NCBI RefSeq assembly: GCF_040954645.1
Contig: NC_092806.1
Location: 80,014,641 to 80,078,640 of the forward strand
Direction: 5' to 3'
Length of the DNA: 64,000 nt
Source of the DNA: Diabrotica undecimpunctata
Taxonomy: Eukaryota; Arthropoda; Insecta; Coleoptera; Chrysomelidae
Of this stretch, positions 1-11,175 are shown piece after piece (within the stretch, counting starts at the first letter, position 1; the number at the start of each line of letters is the position of its first letter). The translations under genes and the position numbers were made by a program. A model generated the notes under the pieces. The model did no database searches. It was not told where the DNA came from and saw only the letters and a program-made list of their open reading frames with translations.

Positions 1-480
1 GATCATGAAAAGAAAGACCACACTTGAAAGGGCTGAACAAGCCAGGTGAGAGAACAGACTACACAATAAATTTATCTTTACCTCACATCGACATAAAGGT
101 GCAAACTTTTCTTTTTGTTTTCATATTCTTCTTCTTCTTCTTAATTCTATAATAACGTCAGTTTTCCGAACCCCTTTCCCCCTTTTCCTTCCGAAAAGGA
201 ATCAGACCCTCCCCTAGATGTGTGCCGTTATTAGGTATACATTGTAGGACAAGCCCTAAGACCTTCTGCAAGAACACCCTTCCAGACTGCGCGGGATGTC
301 CCCATGTTTCGTTCTCTACCGGGGCCCGGTTTTCATGTGAACTCTATGCCGTTCTCGTGTGGTCCTGCCTTTCTGGTTGAATTCAACAATACTAGAAACA
401 CCTTCCCTAGTCGGTTTCGAACCTTTCCACCTCATTAAAAAAAAAAAAAGTCACCTGTCAATCAATCTTTGAAAGAATAA
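1..480. other. No recognisable gene
   Basis: No ORF, repeat boundary or family motif that I can name. There is a short A-run near 437. The 3' limit of the decayed LINE-A probably lies near 480-530. Confidence 0.4.
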
Positions 481-535
481 CTTAATAATAGACTGAGGGG
501 GTCTGTACACAACAATGAGAAAAGTATTAAGCTTT

Positions 536-820
536 TTACTGAAAGTAATATTCAGATTCAATGCAGAGGTGGTTAAATTTATTGTAGTCAACAAAATTGA
601 ATTTATACTGAAACGTTGTATTAATTAAAATTAATGTGCCTCCATGGATGCTTTCAGATATGCAAAATTTGGATATTATGGAGTAATTATTAATACAAAG
701 TGTTTCCAGACGATACAACCAGTGCTCAGTTAAAAGCACAAGATCTGGCCAATCATTTTCGCTAAGAAATACTTCCAGTTCCTCAACTTTATTGCGTACA
801 GAGCATTATGTTGTATAAAA
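536..820 (-). pseudogene. LINE-A ORF2 start: endonuclease fragment
   Basis: Minus-strand translation gives the opening of an AP-type LINE endonuclease: a run ending DLVLLTEHWL (the LTEHWL motif holds the catalytic E), then a GG-containing strand where LINE families have GGG. The reading frame must change near 790-820 to connect with the upstream ORF1, and the domain stops after about 95 residues. No reverse transcriptase follows, so the element is 3'-deleted. It is the continuation of the ORF1 fragments at 821-1221 and 2172-2614. Jockey/CR1-type assignment is an inference. Confidence 0.6.
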
Positions 821-1221
821 TAATAGAAAATTTATTAACGATATTAAATTTAGATTTACTGGTATCCAGTTTATCACCTACCACACTTACAATATCATTT
901 ATGTTATTTTTGTGCCCTGTATTGTCAAAGATTCTATTTGATTCTGGTTGGGATATACTAATTCCTTTCTTCAGACTTCTCATTTTTCCAATATGCTTCT
1001 TCATAACTCTATTTCTGTCTCTTTTCTTATAATGCACTGTTGTGAAATCACTCAAATCCTGCACATATTATTGGGCATCGGGAAATTTAGAGTCCTGTCC
1101 CATAGGCAAAGCGAGATTAATTATTTCATCCATTTTATTATTGTGATATTCACTTTCCACCTGTAGGTTAGGTGTGTTTGTTGACAAGTTATTTGTTTTT
1201 TATACAAAATTGTCGAAATCT
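821..1221 (-). pseudogene. LINE-A ORF1, C-terminal part
   Basis: Lysine-rich, low-complexity minus-strand ORF (789-1064 plus an upstream segment in another frame near 1065-1215). It sits between the zinc-finger half of ORF1 (2172-2614) and the endonuclease start. A stop lies between the two segments (PDAQ followed by stop, near 1060). No catalytic motif is expected in ORF1, whose role is RNA binding. The call rests on position and on continuity across the inserted 1222-2171 element. Confidence 0.45.
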
Positions 1222-2171
1222 GGGCCCTGATTCTATTTCATTTCGATGTCGAAATTTAAAAGCGACTACGCCATGACAGTCGCAATCGCTAGCGATTCTC
1301 ATTCATTTCGATTGTAGTTAAAACTGTAGATATTTACTTTATCATTTTGACACTGCTGAAAATTTGGGTTGGCCCTGTTGTTTATTGGCTGCACTATGCT
1401 TGTTGAATGTTTGTTGTTTGTTTTGTTTACGTTACGTGAACGTCGTGAACGTCTTTTTTTTTTCTTGTTTGAGTTGTTAAATCATAAATATTGGCCATTC
1501 TCAATTATATTTTGAATTGAAAGAAAAGATGGCAAGAAAAAAAAAGGCGATGTGCGAGATCCTTAAGTTATAACCACTAAGATTTGACTTAGTGGTTATA
1601 TTCTAATATATTTTTAAATTTACTGCAGCTTTGTAATACTAACCCTAAACATTTTGGGTATCCTAGAGGCATAAACACCTTCTTCCAAATATGGTTCTAA
1701 TACCCTTATTAAATAATTTGCAGCTTGTTTATTAAGCCGGAATTGCTGCCTAAATTGAGCATCACTTAGTGAAAAAGAATTTTGAGTATCCTGTAACATT
1801 CTTCTTATCCTCCGTTAAGAGCGTCGGATATCTATCCTCTCTAATTCCTCCAAAACTAGCAAATGTCCGTAAAACACAGCCATATCAATACTTTTTGCCT
1901 CAGTTTTCCTTGCAAGGATCAAAACACCGCCTACCTAAAGTTCACTTCTCCCAGTCCAGTCACTCCAGTCAGTCATGTCAGATTAATTTCGACTCGAAAT
2001 GAAATTTCAACCACTTTCTTGAAGTTGAAATTAATTTCGATAAGTCGAAAATTAGTGACGTCGTTTGGTTAGTTTAGCTGAAATCCACAAGGTTCGCAAA
2101 GTCGCATTTCGACGTCGCCATATTAATTTCGACATGTTTTGAGTCGAAATCTCAATTAGAATCAGGGCCCT
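1222..2171. mobile_element. Harbinger-like non-autonomous DNA transposon
   Basis: Flanked by an inverted repeat: GGGCCCTGATTCT at 1222 and its complement AGAATCAGGGCCC at 2158-2170. Further inside, both ends are rich in ATTTCGA/TCGAAAT motifs that keep the arms partly complementary. The minus strand around 1640-1850 translates to FRLNKQAANYLIRVLEPYL, the N-terminal signature of PIF/Harbinger transposases, followed upstream by stops. I could not find a clean 3-bp target duplication, so the exact ends may be off by a few bases. It lies inside LINE-A and is therefore younger than it. Confidence 0.55.
1640..1860 (-). pseudogene. Harbinger transposase N-terminal remnant
   Basis: About 60 readable residues on the minus strand (LSDAQFRQQFRLNKQAANYL and onward) with a stop in the upstream stretch. 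The pattern F..QFR.....NYL...L.P.L is characteristic of the HARBI1/PIF transposase N-terminus. The DDE core is absent, so this copy cannot move itself. Confidence 0.5.
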
Positions 2172-2614
2172 GATTGAATTGGTTGTTTATATTTATTTTC
2201 AATGTTTTTATTTTGTGGGTCATTAAGTTTAATTGGTATTTTATTTTTATCTTTGGTGTGATAGTTTTTTAACTCCGTCTTATTAGATTTTAAAAGTTCA
2301 ATATTATTTAACAGTAATTTATACTTATCTTCTTTTTCCTCCAATAAGTGCCTTAGCATTTTATTTTCTCACTGCAATAGATTCATGGGTTCAGTAACAT
2401 CAGATTGTTTTTCACAACACACCATACGCGTGTCACATATTTTAGAACATTTTAACATGCTTTTAATGGCACAGGAAATATGATAACTTTTTCCGCACAC
2501 CACACATACTATCGTTTTATTTGGCTTAGTATTACAACATTTAAATATTTTATCTTCAAATGCTCCCTCATCTATTTGAGCGAGAAGTGACGGCACATTC
2601 ACACCGTCCGACAT
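2172..2614 (-). pseudogene. LINE-A ORF1, N-terminal zinc-finger part
   Basis: Starts [11 protein letters not shown] at 2614. It has a Cys-rich PHD-like region of about residues 27-70 (KCCN, CVVCGKSYHISC, C...C, VCC), a layout seen in ORF1 of insect LINEs. An in-frame stop at 2369-2371 is followed by a Lys-rich, coiled-coil-like segment in the same frame to the edge of the inserted element. A single nonsense change, not a frameshift, separates the two parts. Confidence 0.6.
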
Positions 2615-2620
2615 TTTGAA

Positions 2621-4173
<1,553 letters not shown>

Positions 4174-4199
4174 TATATATATATATATATATATATATA
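4174..4199. repeat. Short (TA)n array
   Basis: Thirteen TA units directly abutting the left terminus of mariner-A. Confidence 0.9.
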
Positions 4200-4552
4200 C
4201 AGAGTGTCCCGGAAAATAGTGCGTTCCTTAACGATATGTGCAGATTGCAGCATTTAAAACAAAAAAGTCTTATAACATTTTTTTATGAAGTTAAGCGTTT
4301 TCAAAAAAAAAAAAATTATTAATTTTAATCCATTTGATTATTGTTCGCAGAAAAGGAAATACAGCCGGCAACGTTGCGTTCCTTGTTATTCTTCGTTAAT
4401 TACTGTAAATCAGCTATTATGAATCATCGATCGTTAGGCTTAATATGTATTGATACTGATAACAGTGATAGACAAAAAGCATGTATTTGTTTTTATTAAA
4501 TATTTAATAATTAAAGTTTGAATACTGTTTTTACTTACATGGAAAATTATTA

Positions 4553-5400
4553 TTACAATAAATGTTCGAAATGGCCATTATTTGCACAGATACACGCCTT
4601 TATTCGACGAATACAATTAATCTTAATATTATAAGTATGTAAATTATGTCTGATTATTTCAGCAGCATCAAAAATTCGTTGTCGCAATTGAGCTTCTGTT
4701 TTAATTTCATCCTGGTTGTCGTATACTAATGATTTTAGATGTCCCCAAAAATAAAAGTCCATAACATTGCATTCTGGTGTTCTGGGTGGCCACAGAACGT
4801 GTCCATTTCTACCGATCCAACGACGAGGAAAAGTGAGGAAATCTTTAATATGTCTCGTAAAATGTGCTGGAGCCCCGTCATGAAGAAACCACATTTCAGA
4901 GCGTATTTGTAACGGAACTTCTTCAAGAAGTATCGGTAGAACATGCTGCAAAAAATTTAAATAGGATTCTCCATTCAATCTTCTGGGAAGTTCGTACGGT
5001 CCAATCAGACGATTACCAATAATCCCAGCCCATAAATTTATACTAAATTGTTTTTGAAAATTTGTCCTACGTATAGCATACGGGTTTTCATCACTCCACA
5101 CGTGACAATTGTGAAAATTAAACATACCATTTCTCGTAAAACAAGCTTCATCTGCACACAACACTTTGCACGGAAATTCGGGTTCTCTGGCGATTTTGTT
5201 TTAAAACCATCTACAAAATCTTAATCTTCGAGGTAAATCGCCTTGGTGTAAATCTTGCACTCGTTGGTAATGGTAAGGATGTAACAGTTGTTTCGTAAAT
5301 GTCTTGTGAACAATTTTTTTTGAAATGCCAACCATTCTAGCCACAGATCGAGTACTTACTCTTGGATTATTACTGACTATATAGTAGTCAAAAAGCTAGT
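4553..5400 (-). pseudogene. Mariner-A transposase, C-terminal DDE part
   Basis: Cut-and-paste transposase of the Tc1/mariner superfamily. From about 5395 downward the minus strand reads a second helix-turn-helix (NNPRVSTRSVARMVGIS), the linker HPYHYQRVQDL, then the catalytic core. The core has the first D in LCADEACF, the second D in FLHDGAPAHF, and an acidic residue in RTPECNVMDF. Spacing from the second D to the E is 34 residues. A stop between RFCRWF and NKIAREP (near 5202) breaks the frame; the ORF resumes at 5164 and ends NNGHFEHLL. The matching N-terminus lies at 9308-9506, beyond the LINE. Confidence 0.8.
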
Positions 5401-5676
5401 CTCAGCGTACACACCTTAATTAACTTTCCTGTAAATAAATCATAATATCTTAAGTTAAACAGTGAAACTAATTATAAATCTAGTATCAATTTAAAGCTAA
5501 TTTTTTACACAATTGTGTAATAGTTGGTTAATCTCCAATTAACAGAAAATGACTCAGTGTTTTTGCCCTTTTTTGTGGTAATTTACAAGTCACGAAAAAC
5601 TGTCTATTATCTGTAGGCAAAAATTGATAAAACTCATTACAGTGACAGGACCGGCTTTCAAATTTTAATTTAGAAA

Positions 5677-6322
5677 ATGAAGTGTATAGAATGCAAGAAA
5701 GATGGTACTGAAGAAGAAATGCTTTATTGTGATAGCTGTGACCGACCAGTTCGCAAAGATACTCATTGTTCTGGTCTGTGTTCATCAGAAATTAGGGTTA
5801 TGGAGTTAAAGAAGAATCGTGTTCTACAGTTTTTGTGCCAAAAGTGTAAATCTGGAATGAAACTTGTTCCAAAACTGTTCAAATTAATTGAAAAACTGCA
5901 GAATGAGGTTAATGATATGAAATTGCAGAATTCTAAAAACCAAGAAGAGGATATTGTGAGATATTTGAAAGACAAAAGAGAATGAACAACTTAATCATTC
6001 ATAATCTAGGTGAATCTGTGGATAGAAGAAATGCTGCTTCTGATGATTTGGCTACTGTGACCTCAATTATCAAAGATATTACTCAAAAGGATATTAAAGT
6101 TGTCAAAGCTGTTAGATTTGGTAAGAAAAACAAAAATGGTGCTCGTTCTCTAAAAATTGTATTAACAAATACTTTTGATGTAAAGAATATTTAAAAAAAT
6201 AAGATTCACGTTACCAAAGCAAGAAAAATATTTATAAATTCTGATTTAACCCCCCAGCAACTCAGCAAACTCAATGAAGTCAAAGAGGACCACAAAAAAA
6301 CGCCAAGAACAAGGTGAGAAAG
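5677..6322 (+). pseudogene. LINE-B copy 1 ORF1
   Basis: Starts MKCIECKKDG with a PHD-like zinc finger (CIEC, CDSCDRPVRKDTHC, CQKC; residues about 3-58). A coiled-coil-like segment follows (LIEKLQNEVNDMKLQNSKN, residues about 71-89). A stop at 5983-5985 is bypassed by a frame change into RMNNLIIHNLGESVD and on to VVKAVRFGKKNKNG and the DLTPQQ motif. That order is typical of ORF1p of Jockey/CR1-type LINEs: finger, coil, then an RNA-binding RRM-like fold. A second stop at 6192-6194 precedes the last portion. Confidence 0.7.
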
Positions 6323-6419
6323 ATTTATTTATAAGATATATTAAGGGTATACCTGAAATTTGCAAAAATGATAATTCCACACAAAAAAACTAGACACAAC
6401 GAAACATATAAGCACACCT

Positions 6420-9200
6420 CCGTTATCAATTTATTATCAAAATGTTGGTGGATTAAGAACAAAACTAAAGTCTCTGGAAATTGCCATAGCTCAATGTAAT
6501 TATCATATAATCATTTTGGTGGAAACTTGGTTAACTTGTGAATATGGCGATGCAGAATTAGGACTTATTGGTTATAACGTGTTTAGAAATGATCGTAATC
6601 CTGCTTCTACAGGAAAAACTAGGGGTGGAGGTGCGCAGAAAGTGATAATCCCCGATTGTGAAGTAGAACAAATGTTTGTATCACTGAAAGTTAATAATAA
6701 GTGCATAGTTTTGGGTGGAGTTTATATCCCTCCTGCATCCGACCTAAAAGTATACATGTTGCACTGCAGTTCAGTTGAATATGTGATGGAGAAGTGTGAA
6801 AACTTGTTACTGTGTGGTGATTATAATTTGCCAAATGCTTCCTGGGGTAATGACAACTTTGGATTAAATGTTGAATGCCCTGAAGACTATCCTGCTGTGT
6901 ATTTGGCTATTTCTTTTGGTTATTTTAATATGTTTGAAATAAACAATTTACCTAATAGTCGTAATGTCTTTCTAGATTTAGTATTTACTAATTTAAATAA
7001 TGTTGATGTAGTTATTCCACTTGATTCACTATTTGATAATAGTATCCACCATTCACCTATAATTGTAGAATTAATGGTTTTGAAAAGCATGATCAACTGA
7101 ACTACGAGGAATTTTATTATGATTTTAAAAATGCAAATTACATTGGACTAAATGATTACTTTGCAAATTTAAATTGGGACTTACTTTTATCAGATGATGT
7201 GAATTACAGCTTAGCAGTATTTTATGATTTTATGTTTATAGGTTTTGACTTCTTTGTTCCGATCAAAAAATTTAAAACAAGTTCGTTTCCGATTTGGTTT
7301 AATGGTAAATTAAGGAAGTTGATATATTTAAAAAAGAAAATACATAAGCAGTATAAATTTTTTGGTAGAAGGGATGATTATTTAAGATTTTCTCAGTTAA
7401 GAAATGAATGTAAACAAGTCTCCTCTCAATGTTATAGTAACTATTTGAATAATATTGAGAATGGGATTCTATCTAATCCTTGACATTTTTGGAAGTATAT
7501 CAATAATAAACGTAACAGTTATAATCTGCCATCTAATATGTTCTACGGTGATAGTACAAGTGATAATGCTCAAGACGTAGTTAATCTATTTGGTAAGTTT
7601 TTCTCAACTACATATTCTAATTCTAAAATTAATCAGACCCCAATTTTTAACTATCAGCAGAGTGTAAATGTGAATAATTATAGTATTGAGGTCTCTGACA
7701 TAATTGATAGTGTTTTAAAGATGCCTTGGAAATTATCGCTTGGACCAGATTGTTTGCCAGCTTATGTTCTCAAGCATTGCATTTTTACTCTTGTAAAACC
7801 TATCTGCTACTTATTTAATTCCTCATTGAGTACCGGCTTCTTTTCTGATCTTTGGAAGACTAGTTATTTAACACCAATTTTCAAATCTGGTAATAAAAAT
7901 GATGTTGAAAATTATCGAGCGGTTTGTAACCAATCTGTATTACCCAAACTTTTTGAGTGTCTTGTAAATAACTTTTTGACATGGAATTGTAAAGATTTAA
8001 TTGATGTTGGACAACATGGCTTTTCTAAAGGTAAGTCTACATGCACGAACTTAATATTGTATACGAATTTTATAGCTAATTCAGTGGAACAGAAGGGTCA
8101 GGTTGACGCTATCTACACAGACTTCTCAAAAGCCTTCGATAGAGTTAACCATGATCTGCTTATTGCTAAATTAAATGGCTATGGATTTGCAGGTAAAATA
8201 ATTGAGTGGATAGGTAGTTATATATCTGGTAGATGTCAGTATGTTAAATATGGAAATTGTTTATCTCAACGAGTATCTGTAACCTCAGGAGTTCCTCAGG
8301 GGCATCATATTGGACCTCTCTTATTTAATATATTTGTTAATGATATATCCTCAGTGATTAAAAATAGTAAATTTCTAATGTTTGCTGATGACCTTAAAAT
8401 ATTTCGAATAGTTAATGACCTAGTTGATGCCTCTTTCTTACAGAATGACATTAAAAGCTTAGCTAGTTGGTGTGAGGCAAACATGCTATACTTAAATATA
8501 CAAAAATGTTTTAAAATTACTTTTGGAAGAACAAGAGAGTTTGTAAATTATGATTATTGTATAAATAATGTACATTTAGAGGCACGTCATAATATTAAAG
8601 ATTTAGGTATAAATTTTGATTCTAAACTAACTTTTAAATATCACATTAACGAAACTTCAGCTAAAGCTTTAAAAATGTTGGGATTTATTCTTAGAAACTG
8701 TAATCAGTTTTCAGTACAAACTTTAAAAATGTTATACTGTAGTTTAGTTCGATCAGTTTTGGAGTATGGTTCTCTCATTTGGTCTCCTTCATATAACAGT
8801 GACATCTACAGTATCTAGAGAGTTCAAAATAAATAAATTCTTGAGGGTATGTGCTTACAAAATTGGTTTTATTAGACATCAATACACATATGATGATGTA
8901 CTGTCAATACTAAATATCTCATCACTACATGATAGAAGATGTCAAGCGGATTTATGTTTCCTTTTTAAAATTATAAATGGATATGTTCAAGATCCAGAGT
9001 TACTAAGTTTAATAAATTTTAATGTTAATACTAGAAGAACTCGTAACACTGAGATTTTCAACATTCCATTCCACACTACGAATTATGGCCAAAATGAACC
9101 CATTACAAAAATTTTACGAACTGCCAATGAGCACAGCAATAGTTTAGAGTTATTTGGAATATCTACAGCAACATTTAAGAAATCATTTGAGAGATTTTGA
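6420..9200 (+). pseudogene. LINE-B copy 1 ORF2: endonuclease plus reverse transcriptase
   Basis: Would nick target DNA and prime reverse transcription there. Endonuclease signatures in order: YYQNVGGLRTKLKSL, VETWL, RGGG, GGVYIPP, CGDYNLP, LDLVFTN, HHSPI. Reverse transcriptase: SKAFDRVNHDLL, SGVPQGHHIGPLLFN (the usual GS is GH), MFADDLKIF (catalytic FADD), then LEYGSLIWSPS. No RNase H domain follows. Breaks: the endonuclease seems to lack a short segment after RGGG; frameshift near 7085; TGA at 7481-7483; TAG at 8816-8818; and a 4-bp duplication near 8832 absent from copy 2. RT block 7538-8815 is otherwise open. Confidence 0.85.
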
Positions 9201-9307
9201 GCATTATTTAATAACTTAAGCTACTACTTTAATTGAATTTTGTTTGATTTTAATTTTGGTTTGTTTTTTATTAACGCAACCTATATATAAGCTTTGTAAA
9301 GGTTGAC

Positions 9308-9506
9308 TTCGTGTTCTACTGCTAGTTTTTTTAGGTATCACACAACCCGTCTCTAATAACCTTTGGGACACGTTCACAAAACTTCGGACATTAGGATGTC
9401 CTCGTTCGGGATAGCGTTCAACATAAAGTCTAACAGCCCTATTACTGTCACAGTGGGCTTCACCGTACGTAATTAACATATCGTGATACTCGCGAATCGA
9501 AAACAT
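9308..9506 (-). pseudogene. Mariner-A transposase, N-terminal HTH part
   Basis: Starts MFSIREYHDMLITYGEAH at 9506, then NRAVRLYVERYPERGHPN and RLLETGCV, the first helix-turn-helix of insect mariner-type transposases that binds the terminal repeat. Readable sequence stops near RTRS where LINE-B copy 1 joins; the rest is at 4553-5400. Confidence 0.75.
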
Positions 9507-9795
9507 GACAATACTATTTATTCTTGAGCTACGGGTAATTACAACTGTTTACAAATAATGTACCTTTTCTGTATCAAAATAAATTAAACTATCGCATTCT
9601 GCCCATACCTTTTGGAGCGCAACGTAGCCGGATATATTTGCTTTTCTGTGGACACTAATCACATGGATTAAATTTAATATATATTTTTTTTTGAAAACGG
9701 TTGACTTTATAAAAAAATGTTAAGTATAAGACTTTTTGTTTTAAATGCTACACTCAGCCCATACCTTTAAGGAACGCACTATTTTCCGGGACACC

Positions 9796-9798
<3 letters not shown>

Positions 9799-9862
<64 letters not shown>
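9799..9862. repeat. (TA)n microsatellite
   Basis: About 64 bp of TA repeat starting at the right end of mariner-A and separating it from LINE-B copy 2. Confidence 0.95.
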
Positions 9863-9865
<3 letters not shown>

Positions 9866-9991
9866 ATTTTTACAGAAATATGACGTCAACCTTTACAAAG
9901 CTTATATATAGGTTGCGTTAATAAAAAACAAACCAAAATTAAAATCAAACAAAATTCAATTAAAGTAGTAGCTTAAGTTATTAAATAATGC

Positions 9992-10391
9992 TCAAAATCT
10001 CTCAAATGATTTCTTAAATGTTGCTGTAGATATTCCAAATAACTCTAAACTATTCCTGTGCTCATTGGCAGTTCGTAAAATTTTTGTAATGGGTTCATTT
10101 TGGCCATAATTCGTAGTGTGGAATGGAGTGTTGAAAATCTCAGTGTTACGAGTTCTTCTAGTATTAACATTAAAATTTATTAAACTTAGTAACTCTGGAT
10201 CTTGAACATATCCATTTATAATTTTAAAAAGGAAACATAAATCCGCTTGACATCTTCTATCATGTAGTGATGAGATATTTAGTATTGACAGTATATCATC
10301 ATATGTGTATTGATGTCTAATATAACCAATTTTGTAAGCACATACCCTCAAGAATTTATTTTGAACTCTCTCGATACTGTAGATGTCACTG
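9992..10391 (-). pseudogene. LINE-B copy 2 ORF2, C-terminal part
   Basis: Minus-strand ORF beginning inside the segment SIERVQNKFLRVCAYKIGY and running to the LINE stop (KKSFERF). It matches 8806-9200 of copy 1. Sequence CGAGAG here replaces the TAGAG stop of copy 1, and the four extra bases are absent. Cut at 10391 by Gypsy-1. Confidence 0.75.
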
Positions 10392-11076
10392 TGTGATGGG
10401 TAGCTCTTTCGGGGCGACAGACTCAGTAAAACACAGGTTTGAAATAAAAATAAATCTATTAAGTATATATATACAATAAATAAAAACTAAAAAAAAGGAA
10501 TTCTACGTTGTATACTTATAAAACAAAAATAAAATGAATTCTACGTTTCCGTCTCGGTCCCGCGATGAATGAATTCCCCGGTAAACACCTATAAAAGAAA
10601 GGAAACTAATTAGTACTACTAATATAGTTGCTTTCGCTTCAATTCAGCGAAAGCTCCGTATATGCTCGCAAACAAAATATTTAGCTGTGCAGACCCACGG
10701 CAATGTTCAATACACAATGCCGACGGGTTCCGCTTGGCTAAGGACAGAGTATGATCCTCAATACGGAAATCTCTGTCCCGGTTGGTTCTGTGCAGATCCA
10801 CGGTAATGCTCAATACGCAATGCCGATGGGTTCCGCTTGGTTAGGGACAGAGTATGATCCTCAATACGGAACTATCTCTGTCCAGAATGTCTCGCTGGTT
10901 CACTACACCGGCGAGTCAGGGAGCCTAGAGCGCTAGCTACAAGACTGTCTAATTCCGCTATTCACACGCCTTAAATAGCCGTTTGAATTCCCCTACGCCG
11001 TCACGTTGTAGAAGTGGATGCGCAAATATTGACACTCCCACGGTTCGAACTGTTAAACGATGAGAGGATCGTTACA
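10392..11076 (-). repeat. Gypsy-1 3' LTR
   Basis: 685 bp. Contains two tandem copies of a 103-bp unit (10687-10789 and 10790-10892, opening GTGCAGAYCCACGG) with about ten differences between units. The same duplication is in the other LTR, so it predates insertion. Confidence 0.9.
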
Positions 11077-11090
11077 CCCCCTTCTCTTTG
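11077..11090 (-). promoter_or_regulatory. Gypsy-1 polypurine tract
   Basis: Minus strand reads CAAAGAGAAGGGGG directly against the 3' LTR, the expected place for plus-strand DNA priming. Confidence 0.8.
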
Positions 11091-11175
11091 AAAAAAAAAA
11101 AAAGTAACATACCTTTTTTTTGTGTATATGGTGTCTACAGCCTCGTGATGCCATCTATCCCTCTCGGTATCTTTA

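Larger units (their letters stand above)
5401..9307 (+). mobile_element. LINE-B copy 1 (non-LTR retrotransposon)
   Basis: Near full-length element: 5' UTR, ORF1 (5677), ORF2 with endonuclease and reverse transcriptase (6420-9200), and a 3' UTR ending near GTTGAC at about 9307. The 3' limit comes from comparison with the inverted copy at 9885-10391, which matches up to the same point. Inserted in the mariner-A transposase gene. I see no clear target duplication. Confidence 0.75.
4200..9798 (-). mobile_element. Mariner-A, split by LINE-B copy 1
   Basis: Terminal inverted repeats: CAGAGTGTCCCGGAAAATAG at 4200 and the complement of CAGGGTGTCCCGGAAAATAG ending at 9798. They stay similar for roughly 80 bp (both continue through GTGCGTTCCTTAA and TTTAAAACAAAAA). 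TA dinucleotides flank both ends, as expected for TA-targeting Tc1/mariner elements. The transposase runs on the minus strand and is cut in two by LINE-B copy 1 (about 5401-9307). Without the insert the element would be about 1.7 kb, normal for the family. Confidence 0.8.

Noticed and set aside
5385..9310. Target-site duplication for LINE-B copy 1
   Set aside because: Short matches such as GCTAG near both junctions are not placed properly; no convincing duplication found.
10751..10936. Small ORF inside the Gypsy-1 LTR, repeated at 15642-15827
   Set aside because: Identical because the LTR is duplicated; it spans the 103-bp tandem repeat, has no family features and lies antisense to the element.
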